A DNA stretch of 64,000 nucleotides from Steroidobacter denitrificans (GTDB lineage Bacteria; Pseudomonadota; Gammaproteobacteria; Steroidobacterales; Steroidobacteraceae): positions 2,630,001-2,694,000 of the forward strand of contig NZ_CP011971.1 in NCBI RefSeq assembly GCF_001579945.1, written 5' to 3'. Positions 37,407-48,390 of this stretch are shown in pieces. Positions within the stretch are counted from its first letter, which is position 1; every line of letters starts with the position of its first letter. The notes under the pieces are model-generated. The model searched no databases and was not told the origin of the DNA. It saw only the letters and a program-made list of their open reading frames with translations. Made by a program: the position numbers and the translations under genes.

Positions 37407-39053
37407 ATGCGGCTCCCGCGGCGTGGATTCATGCGCGTCATCCAGGACCGATGCCGGCAGGCGTTGCGCGCCTTGGTACTGCCGGTGCTGGTGCTGTACG
37501 CCGCGCTGCCGGCGCTGCCGCCGGGACCGGCAACCGTGTCGGCCTTGGCGTCGGCCGCACAAACCCCGGTGGCCGAATCACCCAGCGATCAGGCATCCTC
37601 AGGCACTCCCGCGGATACCCGTGCCGATGCGCAAGCATCAGCGAATACCGCCCTGTTGATCGAGATCCGCGATGCGATCGGACCGGCCACCAGCGATTTT
37701 TTCGTGCGCGCACTGGCGCAGGCGGCCGAACGCCAACTGCCGCTGGTCATCGCCGCAATGGATACCCCCGGCGGACTCGATAGCGCCATGCGCGACATGA
37801 TCAAGGCCATCCTGGCCTCGCCCGTTCCGGTCGCCGTCTATGTGTCCCCCTCGGGCGCCCGCGCCGCCAGTGCCGGTACCTATCTGCTGTATGCCAGCCA
37901 CATCGCGGCCATGGCCCCGGCCACCAATTTAGGCGCCGCAACACCGGTGCAAATCGGCGCGCCAAGTTCACCCTCACCCTCGCCGTCGCCCTCACCCGGC
38001 GGGCAACCGCCCACGGGCCGAGAGGGCGCAGGTGATGGGCATACCGATGCTCCCAAGGAGAAAGGCGCCCCCGCCGCGCATGCGCCGGCCGATGCCGATT
38101 CGGCAGCGCAAAAACCGGATGATGCGGCTGCGCCCGCCACCGGCACCGCCATGGAACGCAAGGCGGTCAACGATGCCGTGGCTTACATTCGCGGGCTGGC
38201 CGAGCTGCGCGGCCGCAATGCCGAATGGGCGGAAGCCGCCGTGCGTACCGCGGCGAGCCTGTCGGCCAGCGCCGCGCTGGAACGTCGGGTCATCGATGTC
38301 ATCGCCACGGATGTGGCGGACCTGCTGCGCCAGATCGATGGACGCACGGTAAAGGTCAGCACGGGTGAAACGACGCTCGCCACCGCCGGCCTGGTGGTCG
38401 AACGCCTGGAAGCGGATTGGCGCACCAATCTGCTGGCCGTGATCACCAATCCCAATGTCGCCTATCTGTTGATGCTGATCGGCGTCTACGGCCTGCTGCT
38501 GGAGGGCTACAATCCCGGCGCCATCCTGCCGGGCGTGGTCGGTGCCATCAGCCTGCTGCTGGCGCTGTACGCTTTTCAGGTTCTGTCGGTGAATTACGCC
38601 GGCCTCGGCCTGATCCTGCTGGGACTGGTGCTGATCATTGCCGAGGCCTTCACGCCCAGCTTCGGCGCCCTCGGGCTCGGCGGCGTCATTGCGTTCGTGG
38701 TCGGCTCGATCATTCTCATGGATACCGACGTGCCTGGATTCCAGATTGCCACCGGGCTGATCGGCGGTATCGCCACCGCGGGGGCGCTGCTGGCGCTGCT
38801 CATCGCCACCTACTACGCCCGCTCGCGCAAGCGCCCGGTGGTCACCGGGTTCGACCAGATGCTGGATGAGCCGGCGGTCGCGATGGGGGACTTCGAGCAC
38901 AGCGGCCCGGTGCGTATCCGCGGCGAAATCTGGCAGGCTGTCACGCGGCTGCCCGTCAAGCATGGCGAGCGCCTGCGCGTGCTGCGCATCGACGGGCTTA
39001 CCCTGCATGTCGAGCCCGAATCCTCTCGGCTCCTGAACGCCGCCCGGTCATGA
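37407..39053 (+). CDS. NfeD-family membrane serine protease (long form)
   Basis: The protein has 548 residues. A signal/anchor segment (ALVLPVLVLYAALPALP) is followed by a ClpP/SppA-class protease domain (ALAQAAERQLPLVIAAMDTPGG..., active Ser in ARAASAGTYLLYAS), four C-terminal membrane helices and a final NfeD-type OB-fold (MGDFEHSGPVRIRGEIWQAV). Between the serine and the later domain there is a roughly 60-residue Ser/Pro/Ala/Gly-rich insert (SPSPSPSPSPGG...). The catalytic Lys partner cannot be placed with certainty because of the insert. NfeD-slipin pairs act in membrane quality control. GGAGG is 4 bp before ATG 37407; ATG 37431 is also possible. Confidence 0.9.
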   Translation: MRLPRRGFMRVIQDRCRQALRALVLPVLVLYAALPALPPGPATVSALASAAQTPVAESPSDQASSGTPADTRADAQASANTALLIEIRDAIGPATSDFFVRALAQAAERQLPLVIAAMDTPGGLDSAMRDMIKAILASPVPVAVYVSPSGARAASAGTYLLYASHIAAMAPATNLGAATPVQIGAPSSPSPSPSPSPGGQPPTGREGAGDGHTDAPKEKGAPAAHAPADADSAAQKPDDAAAPATGTAMERKAVNDAVAYIRGLAELRGRNAEWAEAAVRTAASLSASAALERRVIDVIATDVADLLRQIDGRTVKVSTGETTLATAGLVVERLEADWRTNLLAVITNPNVAYLLMLIGVYGLLLEGYNPGAILPGVVGAISLLLALYAFQVLSVNYAGLGLILLGLVLIIAEAFTPSFGALGLGGVIAFVVGSIILMDTDVPGFQIATGLIGGIATAGALLALLIATYYARSRKRPVVTGFDQMLDEPAVAMGDFEHSGPVRIRGEIWQAVTRLPVKHGERLRVLRIDGLTLHVEPESSRLLNAARS

Positions 39054-39219
39054 AACGCCCGCTGCGTCTCCTCGCACGCACCGGATGCACATTCCGGCCA
39101 AGGCGTCCGGACTGCCAGCCGGCGTACCGATCCCACCCCCGGGCTCGATCCATCCGGGCCCGGTTCCTGCGCCATCATGGCGCTCCCCCATCATGCATCC
39201 CCGGTAGTGGAGGCTCGTC

Positions 39220-39969
39220 ATGTTCTTGATCGTACCCATCGTCATCCTGATCATCCTGATCTTCTCGGCGATCAAGATCCTGAACGAGTACGAGCGCGGC
39301 GTGATGTTCACGCTCGGACGCTATACGGGCACCAAAGGCCCCGGCATCATCCTGGTCATTCCCTTCATCCAGCGCATGGTCAAGGTGGATCTGCGCATCA
39401 TTGTGCTGGACGTGCCCACCCAGGACGTCATTTCCCGCGACAACGTCTCGGTCAAGGTCAATGCGGTGGTCTACTTCCGTATCGTCGATCCCTCGCGAGC
39501 CATCATCCAGGTCGCCAATCCCTTCGAGGCGACCAGCCAGTTGGCGCAGACCACCTTGCGCTCCGTGCTGGGCCAACATGAATTGGATGAAATGCTCTCC
39601 GAGCGCGACAAGCTGAATCTGGACATCCAGCGTATCCTGGATCAGGCCACCGACGCCTGGGGCATCAAGGTCTCCAATGTGGAGATCAAGCATGTGGATC
39701 TGGACGAGACCATGGTCCGGGCCATCGCCAAACAGGCCGAGGCCGAACGGACGCGGCGCGCCAAGGTGATCCATGCCGAGGGGGAGCATCAGGCGGCCAC
39801 CATGCTGGTCGAGGCGGCCAAGGCGCTGGGCGCCGACCCGCGCGCCATGCAGCTGCGCTACTTGCAGACCCTGGCGGACATCTCCGCCGAAAACTCTTCC
39901 ACGATCGTGTTCCCGCTACCGCTGGATCTGATCAGCCCGCTACTGCAAAAGGGGCGCAGCCAGGATTGA
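39220..39969 (+). CDS. Slipin (stomatin/SPFH family protein)
   Basis: The protein has 249 residues: an N-terminal membrane hairpin ([20 protein letters not shown]) and an SPFH domain ([50 protein letters not shown]), then the coiled coil [26 protein letters not shown]. Slipins form ring-like oligomers in membranes and are substrates or partners of NfeD proteases. It lies 166 bp after the nfeD gene with its own GGAGG site. The stop leaves it 138 bp before the next gene. Confidence 0.93.
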   Translation: MFLIVPIVILIILIFSAIKILNEYERGVMFTLGRYTGTKGPGIILVIPFIQRMVKVDLRIIVLDVPTQDVISRDNVSVKVNAVVYFRIVDPSRAIIQVANPFEATSQLAQTTLRSVLGQHELDEMLSERDKLNLDIQRILDQATDAWGIKVSNVEIKHVDLDETMVRAIAKQAEAERTRRAKVIHAEGEHQAATMLVEAAKALGADPRAMQLRYLQTLADISAENSSTIVFPLPLDLISPLLQKGRSQD

Positions 39970-40107
39970 GCGAGGCGTTCAACGCATGACGCGATTCCCC
40001 CGCGCTCGCTAACAATACGCGCTGAGACACCACCTTAGGTGTTAGGTAAACTTCCGAAGGTTCGCGCCCGATGCGAGCCAATAATATTGTGTCCATAAAT
40101 TTTATCA

Positions 40108-41403
40108 ATGAATTCAATAAATAAGATGAGAGATATAGACGTGGATGTCATGCCGTCGTTTGCTTTGAGACGTGCGATAGGACGTGGCCTGGGACTGGCC
40201 GCAATGACGGCGGCGGTCACGTTGCCGGTGCAGGCGGCCGAGACGCCGGCCGCCGCACAGTCAGTGACGCTCGCCGAGGCGATCACTGCGGGCCAAGCGC
40301 ATATTTCGGCACGCTATCGCTTCGAGCAGGTCGATGAGGATGGCTTTGCGAAGGACGCGCACGCCTCGACGCTGAGGCTGCGCCTGAACTACGAAACCGG
40401 CGTCTGGCACGGATTCTCGTTCATGACGGAGTTCGATCATCTGCAGTCTGTCGGCGGCGATACCTACAACAGCACCCGCAACAATCGCACGACGCGGCCC
40501 ATCGTGGCCGATCCGGAAGACACGGACCTCAACCAGGCGCTGCTGCGTTATGTGAGCGGCCAGGAAGAAGTGGTGCTCGGCCGCCAGCGTATCAACCTCG
40601 ACAATCAACGCTTCATCGGCGATGTAGGCTGGCGTCAGAATGAACAAACCTTCGATGCCGTGACGCTGCGCTCCACGCGCATCCCGCAGACTCACCTGAC
40701 TTATTCCTACGTGGACAATGTGAATCGCGTCTTCGGACCGGATTCCGGTACGCCGCCGGGCGATCTGCGTTCGGATTCGCATCTCATCGATGCCGCGTGG
40801 GATCTGCAGGCCGCCGGCAGACTGAGCGCCTTCGGCTACCTGCTCGACTTCGATAATGCCGCCACCCTGTCGAGCAAGACCTTCGGCGTGCTCTGGACCG
40901 GGCAGTATCCCGTGGGCCAGTTCAAGATGCCCTGGTCGCTGTCCTACGCCACACAAAGCGAGACCGGTGACAATCCGGTGAATTACTCCGCCGACTACTG
41001 GCAAGTGGAGATCGGTCTTGCGCAGGACACCTGGAGTGCGCGCATCGGCCGGGAAGTGTTGACGGGTGATGCCACCCGGACCGACCGCGCCTTCCAGACG
41101 CCGCTGGCCACGCTGCACCGCTGGCAGGGCTGGGTCGACAAGTTCCTCACCACCCCGCCGCAAGGCATCGAGGACACCTATGTTGCGCTCGGTGCCAAGC
41201 TCGCGGGCTTCGATCTGCAGCTCGCATGGCACGACTTCGGTGCAGAGGCGGTCAGCCGCGATTACGGCACCGAGTGGAACCTCTCGGTCGGCCGCAAGGT
41301 CGGCAAGCATGTGGATCTGCTCCTGAAAGCCGCCCGCTACGATGCCGATACCTTCGCCACGGATACCACCAAGCTCTGGGCAAGCGCCACGGTCTCGTTC
41401 TAG
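40108..41403 (+). CDS. Outer-membrane beta-barrel, alginate-export family-like
   Basis: The protein has 431 residues with a signal peptide (about residues 25-43, ending in VQAAETPAAA). The mature part is a run of amphipathic strands (ISARYRFEQVDEDG, TLRLRLNYETGVWHGFSFMTEFDHL, QEEVVLGRQRINLDNQRFIGDVGWRQNEQTFDAV), ending in the barrel-insertion signal TVSF. It resembles alginate-export/porin-type barrels often found in bacteria without alginate genes. The transported compound is unknown. The start is uncertain: ATG 40126 and ATG 40150 are in frame. The promoter region (40020-40107) is AT-rich. It is convergent with the tpm gene. Confidence 0.82.
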   Translation: MNSINKMRDIDVDVMPSFALRRAIGRGLGLAAMTAAVTLPVQAAETPAAAQSVTLAEAITAGQAHISARYRFEQVDEDGFAKDAHASTLRLRLNYETGVWHGFSFMTEFDHLQSVGGDTYNSTRNNRTTRPIVADPEDTDLNQALLRYVSGQEEVVLGRQRINLDNQRFIGDVGWRQNEQTFDAVTLRSTRIPQTHLTYSYVDNVNRVFGPDSGTPPGDLRSDSHLIDAAWDLQAAGRLSAFGYLLDFDNAATLSSKTFGVLWTGQYPVGQFKMPWSLSYATQSETGDNPVNYSADYWQVEIGLAQDTWSARIGREVLTGDATRTDRAFQTPLATLHRWQGWVDKFLTTPPQGIEDTYVALGAKLAGFDLQLAWHDFGAEAVSRDYGTEWNLSVGRKVGKHVDLLLKAARYDADTFATDTTKLWASATVSF

Positions 41404-41429
41404 TACGAGTACGTCCTGAAAGTGAAGGC

Positions 41430-41458
41430 ATGATCCGCGCCGGGACGGCGCGGATCAT
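41430..41458. terminator. Hairpin between convergent barrel and tpm genes
   Basis: ATGATCCGCGCCG and its exact complement (13-bp arms) flank a GGA loop. The hairpin sits between two convergent genes, 26 bp after the barrel stop and 44 bp before the tpm stop. There is no T-run, but position and stability suit a two-way terminator or transcription block. Confidence 0.55.
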
Positions 41459-41502
41459 CGCCGCGCGCGGCCCGATCGGTTGCAGACACAAAGGCGCCGG
41501 CT

Positions 41503-42186
41503 CTAGGCGGGCTTGCAAACCGGGTCACCGATGCGATAGACGCGCTCCAGCATCCGGCTCACGCCGCGCTGACGAAAACGCATGCTGGCGGCAGCGGCGG
41601 TGACGTCGATTTCATCCAGACACTCCACCGGCAACGCCGCGAACAGTTGCCGCACTTCCCGATCGCTCACCGCGAACGGCGGGCCGGGCATCTCCTCCTG
41701 CCGGTAGTCCAGGGTAATCAACAGCATCGGGACCTGCGCCGGCAATATGCCCAACAGCTTGTGCACATAGGCGTGGCGCATCTGCGGCGGTAATGCAATG
41801 AGCGCAGCCCGGTCGAACACCGCGCCGACGTGGACCGTCGATGTCGGGTCGAGTGCAAAAAAATCGCCGCACAGCACGGTGATTCCCTGCGCGCCACCGG
41901 CACTCCATTGCTCGAAGTCTCCCAACGGCGCGACGTGTACGTCCGTTCGCCATGCCGTAAAGAAATCGCTGACCGCCGTTCTGGCGACCTCCACGCCCAG
42001 CACCGGGTGGCCCTGTTGCTGCAGCCAAAGCATATCCAGACTCTTGCCGCACAACGGCACGAACACCGTCGCGCCTGCGGGTACGCCAAGCTGCGGCCAA
42101 TACTTTTGCAGATGCGGGTTGGTCTGCTGCTGATGAAAGCCGGTTTCGTGTTTAGCCCAGCGCTCGAGCCAGAAATTCAGATCCAT
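41503..42186 (-). CDS. tpm: Thiopurine S-methyltransferase (TPMT family)
   Basis: The protein has 227 residues, the usual bacterial TPMT length. The motif MDLNFWLERWAKHETGFHQQQTNPHLQKYWP starts the family, followed by the S-adenosylmethionine site VFVPLCGKSLDMLWLQQQGHPVLGVE and GAVFDRAALIALPPQMR. Bacterial homologues methylate thiopurines and can methylate selenite or tellurite. ATG 42186 is the family start. There is an empty 147 bp between its start and the vapC stop. Confidence 0.94.
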   Translation of the reverse strand: MDLNFWLERWAKHETGFHQQQTNPHLQKYWPQLGVPAGATVFVPLCGKSLDMLWLQQQGHPVLGVEVARTAVSDFFTAWRTDVHVAPLGDFEQWSAGGAQGITVLCGDFFALDPTSTVHVGAVFDRAALIALPPQMRHAYVHKLLGILPAQVPMLLITLDYRQEEMPGPPFAVSDREVRQLFAALPVECLDEIDVTAAAASMRFRQRGVSRMLERVYRIGDPVCKPA

Positions 42187-42333
42187 CGCGGCCTCCCGGT
42201 TCGGCTGGATAAAAATCAGGCCGAACATTCAGACGTGAGTCGATCTACGATCCAATCCGGATCCCGGAGATCATAGGTTCATATTGCAGCAATAGCAGAG
42301 TCTCGGTGCACGGGTCACCAGGATCAAAGCCTG

Positions 42334-42738
42334 CTAGCGCAATGCCGGGAACTTCAACCGCGGATCGACGCGGGCGATTCGCTCGAAATCCCGATCACGA
42401 TGAAGCAGCGGCAGTTGGAACCAGATCGCATAGGTGGCAATCAGACAATCGTTCGCGCTGCGTGGCGTGAAGGCCTGCCATCTGCATCGAGCATAGAGCA
42501 TCGCAGCATCGCGTGTCAGTCGTCTCAGATCATCGCATTCGACCATCGGCAACTCGCCGAACTCGCTAGCCCACTGATCGAACCTAAGTGGCAAACTCGC
42601 ACCCCGCAGAACCTCCTGCAGAATCGGCGGCGCCAGCCACACCGGATCGCTACGATCAAGACTCTCCTTGAGAAAGGAAACTTCGGGCGTCTGCTCGCCG
42701 CGCAAAAATCCGATCCAGACCGATGAGTCGACCAGCAT
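42334..42738 (-). CDS. vapC: VapC family PIN-domain toxin
   Basis: The protein has 134 residues. It is a PIN-domain RNase: MLVDSSVWIGFLRG with the first catalytic Asp, the acidic residue in ILQEVLRGA, the third in PRSANDCLIATYAIW, and the end HRDRDFERIARVDPRLKF. VapC toxins cut tRNA or rRNA. ATG 42738 was chosen; a TTG at 42744 that overlaps the vapB stop is an alternative and would couple the genes. The partner vapB is directly upstream. Confidence 0.92.
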   Translation of the reverse strand: MLVDSSVWIGFLRGEQTPEVSFLKESLDRSDPVWLAPPILQEVLRGASLPLRFDQWASEFGELPMVECDDLRRLTRDAAMLYARCRWQAFTPRSANDCLIATYAIWFQLPLLHRDRDFERIARVDPRLKFPALR

Positions 42739-42740
42739 GA

Positions 42741-42989
42741 TCAAGACGGACTGGCGCTCTTCGGATCGTATCCTTCGCTCACACCGCCCGTCCCGTACAG
42801 GGCCAGCACGCCAGAGTAGTCGCGCGAACGCACAAAGTGTTCCAAGGCCAACTGCACCGCCTCGCGTGTCGTCTTGGCCCCGGAGAGGTGTTTGACCTGC
42901 GCCACGAGGCGTTCATTGAGGACGATATTAGTGCGCACCTCGGACTTGAGGGCTATCGCGGACTTTTGCCTGGCTTGCGGCTTCTTCAT
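42741..42989 (-). CDS. vapB: VapB-type ribbon-helix-helix antitoxin
   Basis: The protein has 82 residues. The DNA-binding part is RTNIVLNERLVAQVKHLSGAKTTREAVQLALEHFVR, the pattern of VapB antitoxins of the DUF2191 type. The C-terminal stretch (SRDYSGVLALYGTGGVSEGYDPKSA) binds and blocks VapC. GAGGG lies 8 bp before ATG 42989; ATG 43004 in frame is an alternative. An ATACAC-N7-GTGTAT repeat lies just upstream. Confidence 0.9.
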   Translation of the reverse strand: MKKPQARQKSAIALKSEVRTNIVLNERLVAQVKHLSGAKTTREAVQLALEHFVRSRDYSGVLALYGTGGVSEGYDPKSASPS

Positions 42990-43002
42990 CGATGCTACCC
43001 TC

Positions 43003-43021
43003 ATACACACAAGAGGTGTAT
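43003..43021 (-). promoter_or_regulatory. Candidate vapBC operator
   Basis: ATACAC-N7-GTGTAT is an exact inverted repeat starting 14 bp upstream of the vapB start codon. It fits binding of a VapB ribbon-helix-helix dimer at its own promoter. No other evidence is available from sequence. Confidence 0.5.
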
Positions 43022-43154
43022 AACATAGCACTTTGAATACGCGGGATCGAGGCACACTGCGCCGTTCAAGGCGGGGATGCCCCAGACAAGCCTGGCCGGG
43101 TATGCAGGGGATCTACAGTTTCAAGTGTCTGCATCCGATCGGGCGCGCCCAAAC

Positions 43155-43181
43155 AAAAACCCCGCACGAGGCGGGGTTTTT
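43155..43181. terminator. Bidirectional terminator after groEL
   Basis: CCCCGC and GCGGGG flank a 5-nt loop, with AAAAA before and TTTTT after, so the hairpin can end transcription on either strand. It lies 87 bp beyond the groEL stop on the minus strand. Confidence 0.9.
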
Positions 43182-43267
43182 GCCGCGGGAGCCTCGGGCG
43201 CCGCCGCGAAATCCGGAAGGATCCGGATCGGCCTTTCGGGCCGGTCCGGAGAGCCGGTCCAGGGCGA

Positions 43268-44935
<1,668 letters not shown>

Positions 44936-44988
44936 CTACTGAAAATTCTTCGACAATGATTTCGATGATGAAACGTACGCGAACGCCG

Positions 44989-45291
44989 TTACTTCTCGAT
45001 CACCGCCATTACGTCTTCTTCGCGCATGACCAGCAGCTCTTCGCCGTCGACCTTGACTTCGGTGCCGCTGTACTTGCCGAAAAGGATGTTGTCACCGACC
45101 TTGACGTCCAGCGGACGGACTTCGCCGCTCTCCAGGATCTTGCCCTTGCCCACGGCAATGACCTTGCCCTTGATGGGCTTCTCTGTGGCCGAGTCAGGGA
45201 TCACGATGCCACCGGGGGAGGTGCGCTCCTCCTCGAGACGCTTGATGATCACGCGATCGTGCAAGGGACGGATTTTCAGTTTCTCAGCCAT
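44989..45291 (-). CDS. groES: Co-chaperonin GroES
   Basis: The protein has 100 residues, slightly long for GroES because of an N-terminal [14 protein letters not shown]. The mobile loop ([22 protein letters not shown]) and the rest ([25 protein letters not shown]) match the family. It caps GroEL. It is first in the operon and is preceded by CIRCE and a sigma-70-like promoter. Confidence 0.99.
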   Translation of the reverse strand: MAEKLKIRPLHDRVIIKRLEEERTSPGGIVIPDSATEKPIKGKVIAVGKGKILESGEVRPLDVKVGDNILFGKYSGTEVKVDGEELLVMREEDVMAVIEK

Positions 45292-45404
45292 AGCTCGAAC
45301 CTCGACTCAAAGATCGATTTAAGGGATGGATCAGGAAAGTCTGGACAGGAAAATCCTGACCAGAGAAATCGTGGGATGGACACATCGCCGGACGGCCGGC
45401 AAAG

Positions 45405-45431
45405 TTAGCACTCACCCCATGCGGGTGCTAA
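45405..45431 (-). promoter_or_regulatory. CIRCE operator (HrcA binding site)
   Basis: TTAGCACTC-N9-GGGTGCTAA matches the CIRCE consensus TTAGCACTC-N9-GAGTGCTAA with one mismatch. It lies in the groES leader, 114 bp before the start codon. HrcA represses groESL through this element in many bacteria; hrcA itself is not in the window. Confidence 0.92.
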
Positions 45432-45458
45432 TAATAGGCATCGATGGGTTAAATTCAA
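45431..45458 (-). promoter_or_regulatory. groES promoter
   Basis: On the minus strand TTGAAT (45453-45458) and TATTAT (45431-45436) are 16 bp apart and stand directly upstream of CIRCE. The flanks CTTGAAT and CCTATTAT also partly resemble a sigma-32 promoter. Confidence 0.65.
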
Positions 45459-45524
45459 GGCCTGAACCGATATGAATTTCCGCTTTCCGACAGACCGGAT
45501 CCCCGGACGAACCCGGAACGAAGC

Positions 45525-45890
45525 ATGACCCGGTCCACCCCGAAAAGCCCCATCGTCCTTGCATGGACCAGCTGTCCCGACCAGGCCGGCGCCCAGGCCA
45601 TCGCCGCCACCCTGGTCGGTGAGCGGCTCGCCGCCTGCGTAAACCGCATCGGCGGCGTGAGTTCCACCTATTTCTGGGACGGGCGCCTGCAGGAGGACGC
45701 CGAGGTTCTGCTGGTCATGAAAACCACGGCGGCGCGGCTGCCCGACCTGAAAGCGCGGCTGCTGACCCTGCATCCCTATGAGTTACCGGAATTGATCGCC
45801 GTGGAGGTCGTCGGCGGGAACGAAAGCTACCTCGACTGGGTCCGACAGGGTGTCGCGCTGCCGAATGAAGCCCTGGCGAACGAAGATTGA
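45525..45890 (+). CDS. cutA: Divalent cation tolerance protein CutA
   Basis: The protein has 121 residues with the CutA1 trimer pattern: IVLAWTSCPDQAGAQAIAATLVGERLAACVNRI, STYFWDGRLQEDAEVLLVMKT, HPYELPELIAVEVVGGNESYLDWV. CutA1 binds Cu and other metals; its exact role is unsettled. It starts 67 bp from the groES promoter elements on the other strand and precedes dsbD, an order seen in many gammaproteobacteria (groES-cutA-dsbD). Confidence 0.95.
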   Translation: MTRSTPKSPIVLAWTSCPDQAGAQAIAATLVGERLAACVNRIGGVSSTYFWDGRLQEDAEVLLVMKTTAARLPDLKARLLTLHPYELPELIAVEVVGGNESYLDWVRQGVALPNEALANED

Positions 45891-45992
45891 CACGCGGTTT
45901 TCCGGGTCGAACCGGGTCAGGATGTCCCGGCATGCCCCAGAATACCCCTAGAGCACCCGCCTGCCCAAAGGTCCGGAACCTTGCCGCACCCG

Positions 45993-48389
45993 ATGATCCT
46001 GAACCCCCTATCCAGATCCTTGACCAGATCCTTGACCAGATCCTTGTCCCAAGGCTTGTCCTGCCTGCTGCTCTACCTCGCGGCCATGGCGCTCCTCCCG
46101 CCGGCTTCGGCCGCGGAGGATTTCCTGCAGCCCGAACAAGCCTATCGTTACGCCGGCCGGGTCGATGATGGACAGTTGATCCTCACCTGGACGATCGAGC
46201 CAGGCTACTATCTCTACAAAAGCCGCATGGGTATCGCCGCCACGACACCCGGCGCCGTACTGGGCGAGCCGCGCTGGCCCCCAGGCGAATCCCACACGGA
46301 CGAGTTCTTCGGTACCCAGGAAATCTATCGCGGCACCATCGAGGTGCCCGTCGCGCTGTCGTTCGCATCCACCCCGCCGGCGATGCTGGAGTTGGAATTG
46401 AAGCTGCAAGGCTGCGCCGACGCCGGGCTGTGCTATCCGCCGCTGAAATGGAAAAGTACCCTCGATCTCGACCTCGCGCCCCGCGGCGCCGGGCCGGGTA
46501 CCGCTGCTGTCGCCCCTCCAGGTAACCTGCGCGCGGGCGGCGCGCGGGCACTGTTCGGCCGCGGACCGGCAGGCGCCGACGACTTCCTGTCTCCCGATGA
46601 AGCCTTTCGCTTCGATGCGGGGATTGCCGACGCCGATACGCTCACTCTGACCTGGATCATCGCCGCGGGCTATTACCTTTACCGCGACCAGATCCAGATC
46701 GAAAGCGCCACCCCCGGCATCCTGTTGAGCGCGCTGCGGCTGCCCGCCGGCCAGCCCAAGCATGATGACTCCTATGGCGATACCGAGGTCTATTACGGCG
46801 TCCTCGAGGCCACCCTGCCCATCGTCCGCACCGCCGGCTCAGGAGAGACCCTGGACCTCCGGCTCCGCTATCAAGGCTGCGCCGAGGACCGGCTGTGCTA
46901 CAACCCCGTCGTTCGCACCGTGGCGCTGATGTTGCCGCCGGCAGTCACGGCCGGGAGCGCATCCATCCCGGCCGCATCGACCGGTGCGCTTCCGGCCGGA
47001 CCGCGCAGCCGGCTCGAACCGGCCATGAACGAACTCACCTTCGCTTCGCGCCCATCCAACGACACCGCGAGCAACGCCGCCGCGCCCGCCGAACAGGACC
47101 GGCTGGCCTCTCTGATACGCGAGGGCCGGCTGCCCATCGTGCTGGCGACATTCTTCGGCCTGGGCGTGCTGCTGTCGCTCACGCCTTGCGTGCTGCCCAT
47201 GATTCCCATCCTGTCCGGCATCATCGTCGGCCAGGGCGGGAAAGTGACACCCGCCCGGGGTTTCTCGCTTGCCTTGGTCTATGTACAAGGCATGGCCCTG
47301 ACCTATGCCGCGGCCGGCGCCGCCTTTGTTCTCGCCTTCAAGCAAGCGCCACAGGCATTTTTCCAACAGCCGTGGATCATCGTCGTTTTCGCGGCGTTGT
47401 TCGTGGCCTTGGCCCTGGCGATGTTCGGCGCCTACGATCTGCAGCTGCCCGGCGCACTGCAAACCCGGTTGGCGTCCATCAGCAATCGCCAGAAGTCCGG
47501 CACCTGGATCGGCACCTTCGTCATGGGCGCACTTTCGGCGCTCATCGTCACCGCCTGCGTCGCCCCCGCCATCATTGCCGCCCTGTCGGTCATCAGCCAG
47601 ACCGGCCTGATCGCCCGTGGCGCCGGTGCGCTGTACGCCACCGGCCTGGGCATGGGACTGCCCCTGCTGATCGTCGGCGCCTCGGCCGGATCGCTGCTGC
47701 CCAAGGCCGGTCCCTGGATGAGCAGCATCAAGTCGCTGTTCGGCGTCTTGTTCCTGGCGGTCGCGATCTACCTGCTGAATCCGCTGCTACCGGGCGGGCT
47801 GGTGCTGCTGTTATGGGCGCTGCTGGCGGTCACGACGGGTTTCTGGATCCTCAGCCTGAAATCCCGCGACGGCACCGCGGTGGCCGCCCCCGTACGCGGG
47901 TTGGGCGTCATCATGCTTGTCTACGGCATCCTGCTGCTCATCGGCGCCGCTTCCGGCGGGCGCGATCCGTTGCAACCCCTCGATCGGCTACGCGGCGTCG
48001 ATCGCAGCTCCACCGCCCGCGAACTGGAGTTCCAGCGGATCAAGACCCTGGACGACCTGCAGCGGGCGATCCGGCGCGCCGGTGCCGCAGGCAAGAGCGT
48101 CATGTTCGACGTTTATGCCGACTGGTGCATCTCCTGCAAGGAAATGGAGAAATACACCTTCACCGATCCCGGAGTCCGTGCCGCCCTGGCCGGCGTGGTA
48201 TTGCTGCAGGCCGACGTCACCGCGAATGATGGGCACGATCAGGCGCTGATGCAGTATCTAGGCATTTTCGGTCCGCCTACGATCGCTTTTTTCGGCGTGG
48301 ACGGCGTGGAGCGAAAAAATTTCCGGCTGGTAGGATTCGTTCCCGCGGAACGCTTCCAGCGCCATGTCACCTCGGCATTCTCCGGTTGA
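45993..48389 (+). CDS. dsbD: Thiol:disulfide interchange protein DsbD with duplicated N-terminal domain
   Basis: The protein has 798 residues, against about 565 in E. coli. Signal peptide (to about residue 40), then two copies of the DsbD alpha domain: residues 42-165 (Cys141, Cys147 in LQGCADAGLCYPP) and 196-315 (Cys296, Cys302 in YQGCAEDRLCYNP). Eight membrane helices follow, with Cys in LSLTPCVLPMIPIL and IVTACVAPAIIAAL, then a C-terminal thioredoxin domain with YADWCISCKEM. DsbD moves electrons from cytoplasmic thioredoxin to periplasmic partners. ATG 45993 precedes the signal; a 12-bp repeat (CCAGATCCTTGA-like, three copies, about 46012-46047) encodes RSLTRSLTRSLS. The gene continues directly into tlpA. 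Confidence 0.95.
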   Translation: MILNPLSRSLTRSLTRSLSQGLSCLLLYLAAMALLPPASAAEDFLQPEQAYRYAGRVDDGQLILTWTIEPGYYLYKSRMGIAATTPGAVLGEPRWPPGESHTDEFFGTQEIYRGTIEVPVALSFASTPPAMLELELKLQGCADAGLCYPPLKWKSTLDLDLAPRGAGPGTAAVAPPGNLRAGGARALFGRGPAGADDFLSPDEAFRFDAGIADADTLTLTWIIAAGYYLYRDQIQIESATPGILLSALRLPAGQPKHDDSYGDTEVYYGVLEATLPIVRTAGSGETLDLRLRYQGCAEDRLCYNPVVRTVALMLPPAVTAGSASIPAASTGALPAGPRSRLEPAMNELTFASRPSNDTASNAAAPAEQDRLASLIREGRLPIVLATFFGLGVLLSLTPCVLPMIPILSGIIVGQGGKVTPARGFSLALVYVQGMALTYAAAGAAFVLAFKQAPQAFFQQPWIIVVFAALFVALALAMFGAYDLQLPGALQTRLASISNRQKSGTWIGTFVMGALSALIVTACVAPAIIAALSVISQTGLIARGAGALYATGLGMGLPLLIVGASAGSLLPKAGPWMSSIKSLFGVLFLAVAIYLLNPLLPGGLVLLLWALLAVTTGFWILSLKSRDGTAVAAPVRGLGVIMLVYGILLLIGAASGGRDPLQPLDRLRGVDRSSTARELEFQRIKTLDDLQRAIRRAGAAGKSVMFDVYADWCISCKEMEKYTFTDPGVRAALAGVVLLQADVTANDGHDQALMQYLGIFGPPTIAFFGVDGVERKNFRLVGFVPAERFQRHVTSAFSG

Positions 48390-48390
48390 G

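Noticed and set aside
46012..46047. 12-bp tandem repeat in dsbD considered as a phase-variable tract
   Set aside because: Unit length is a multiple of three, so copy changes would only alter the signal peptide length, not the frame.
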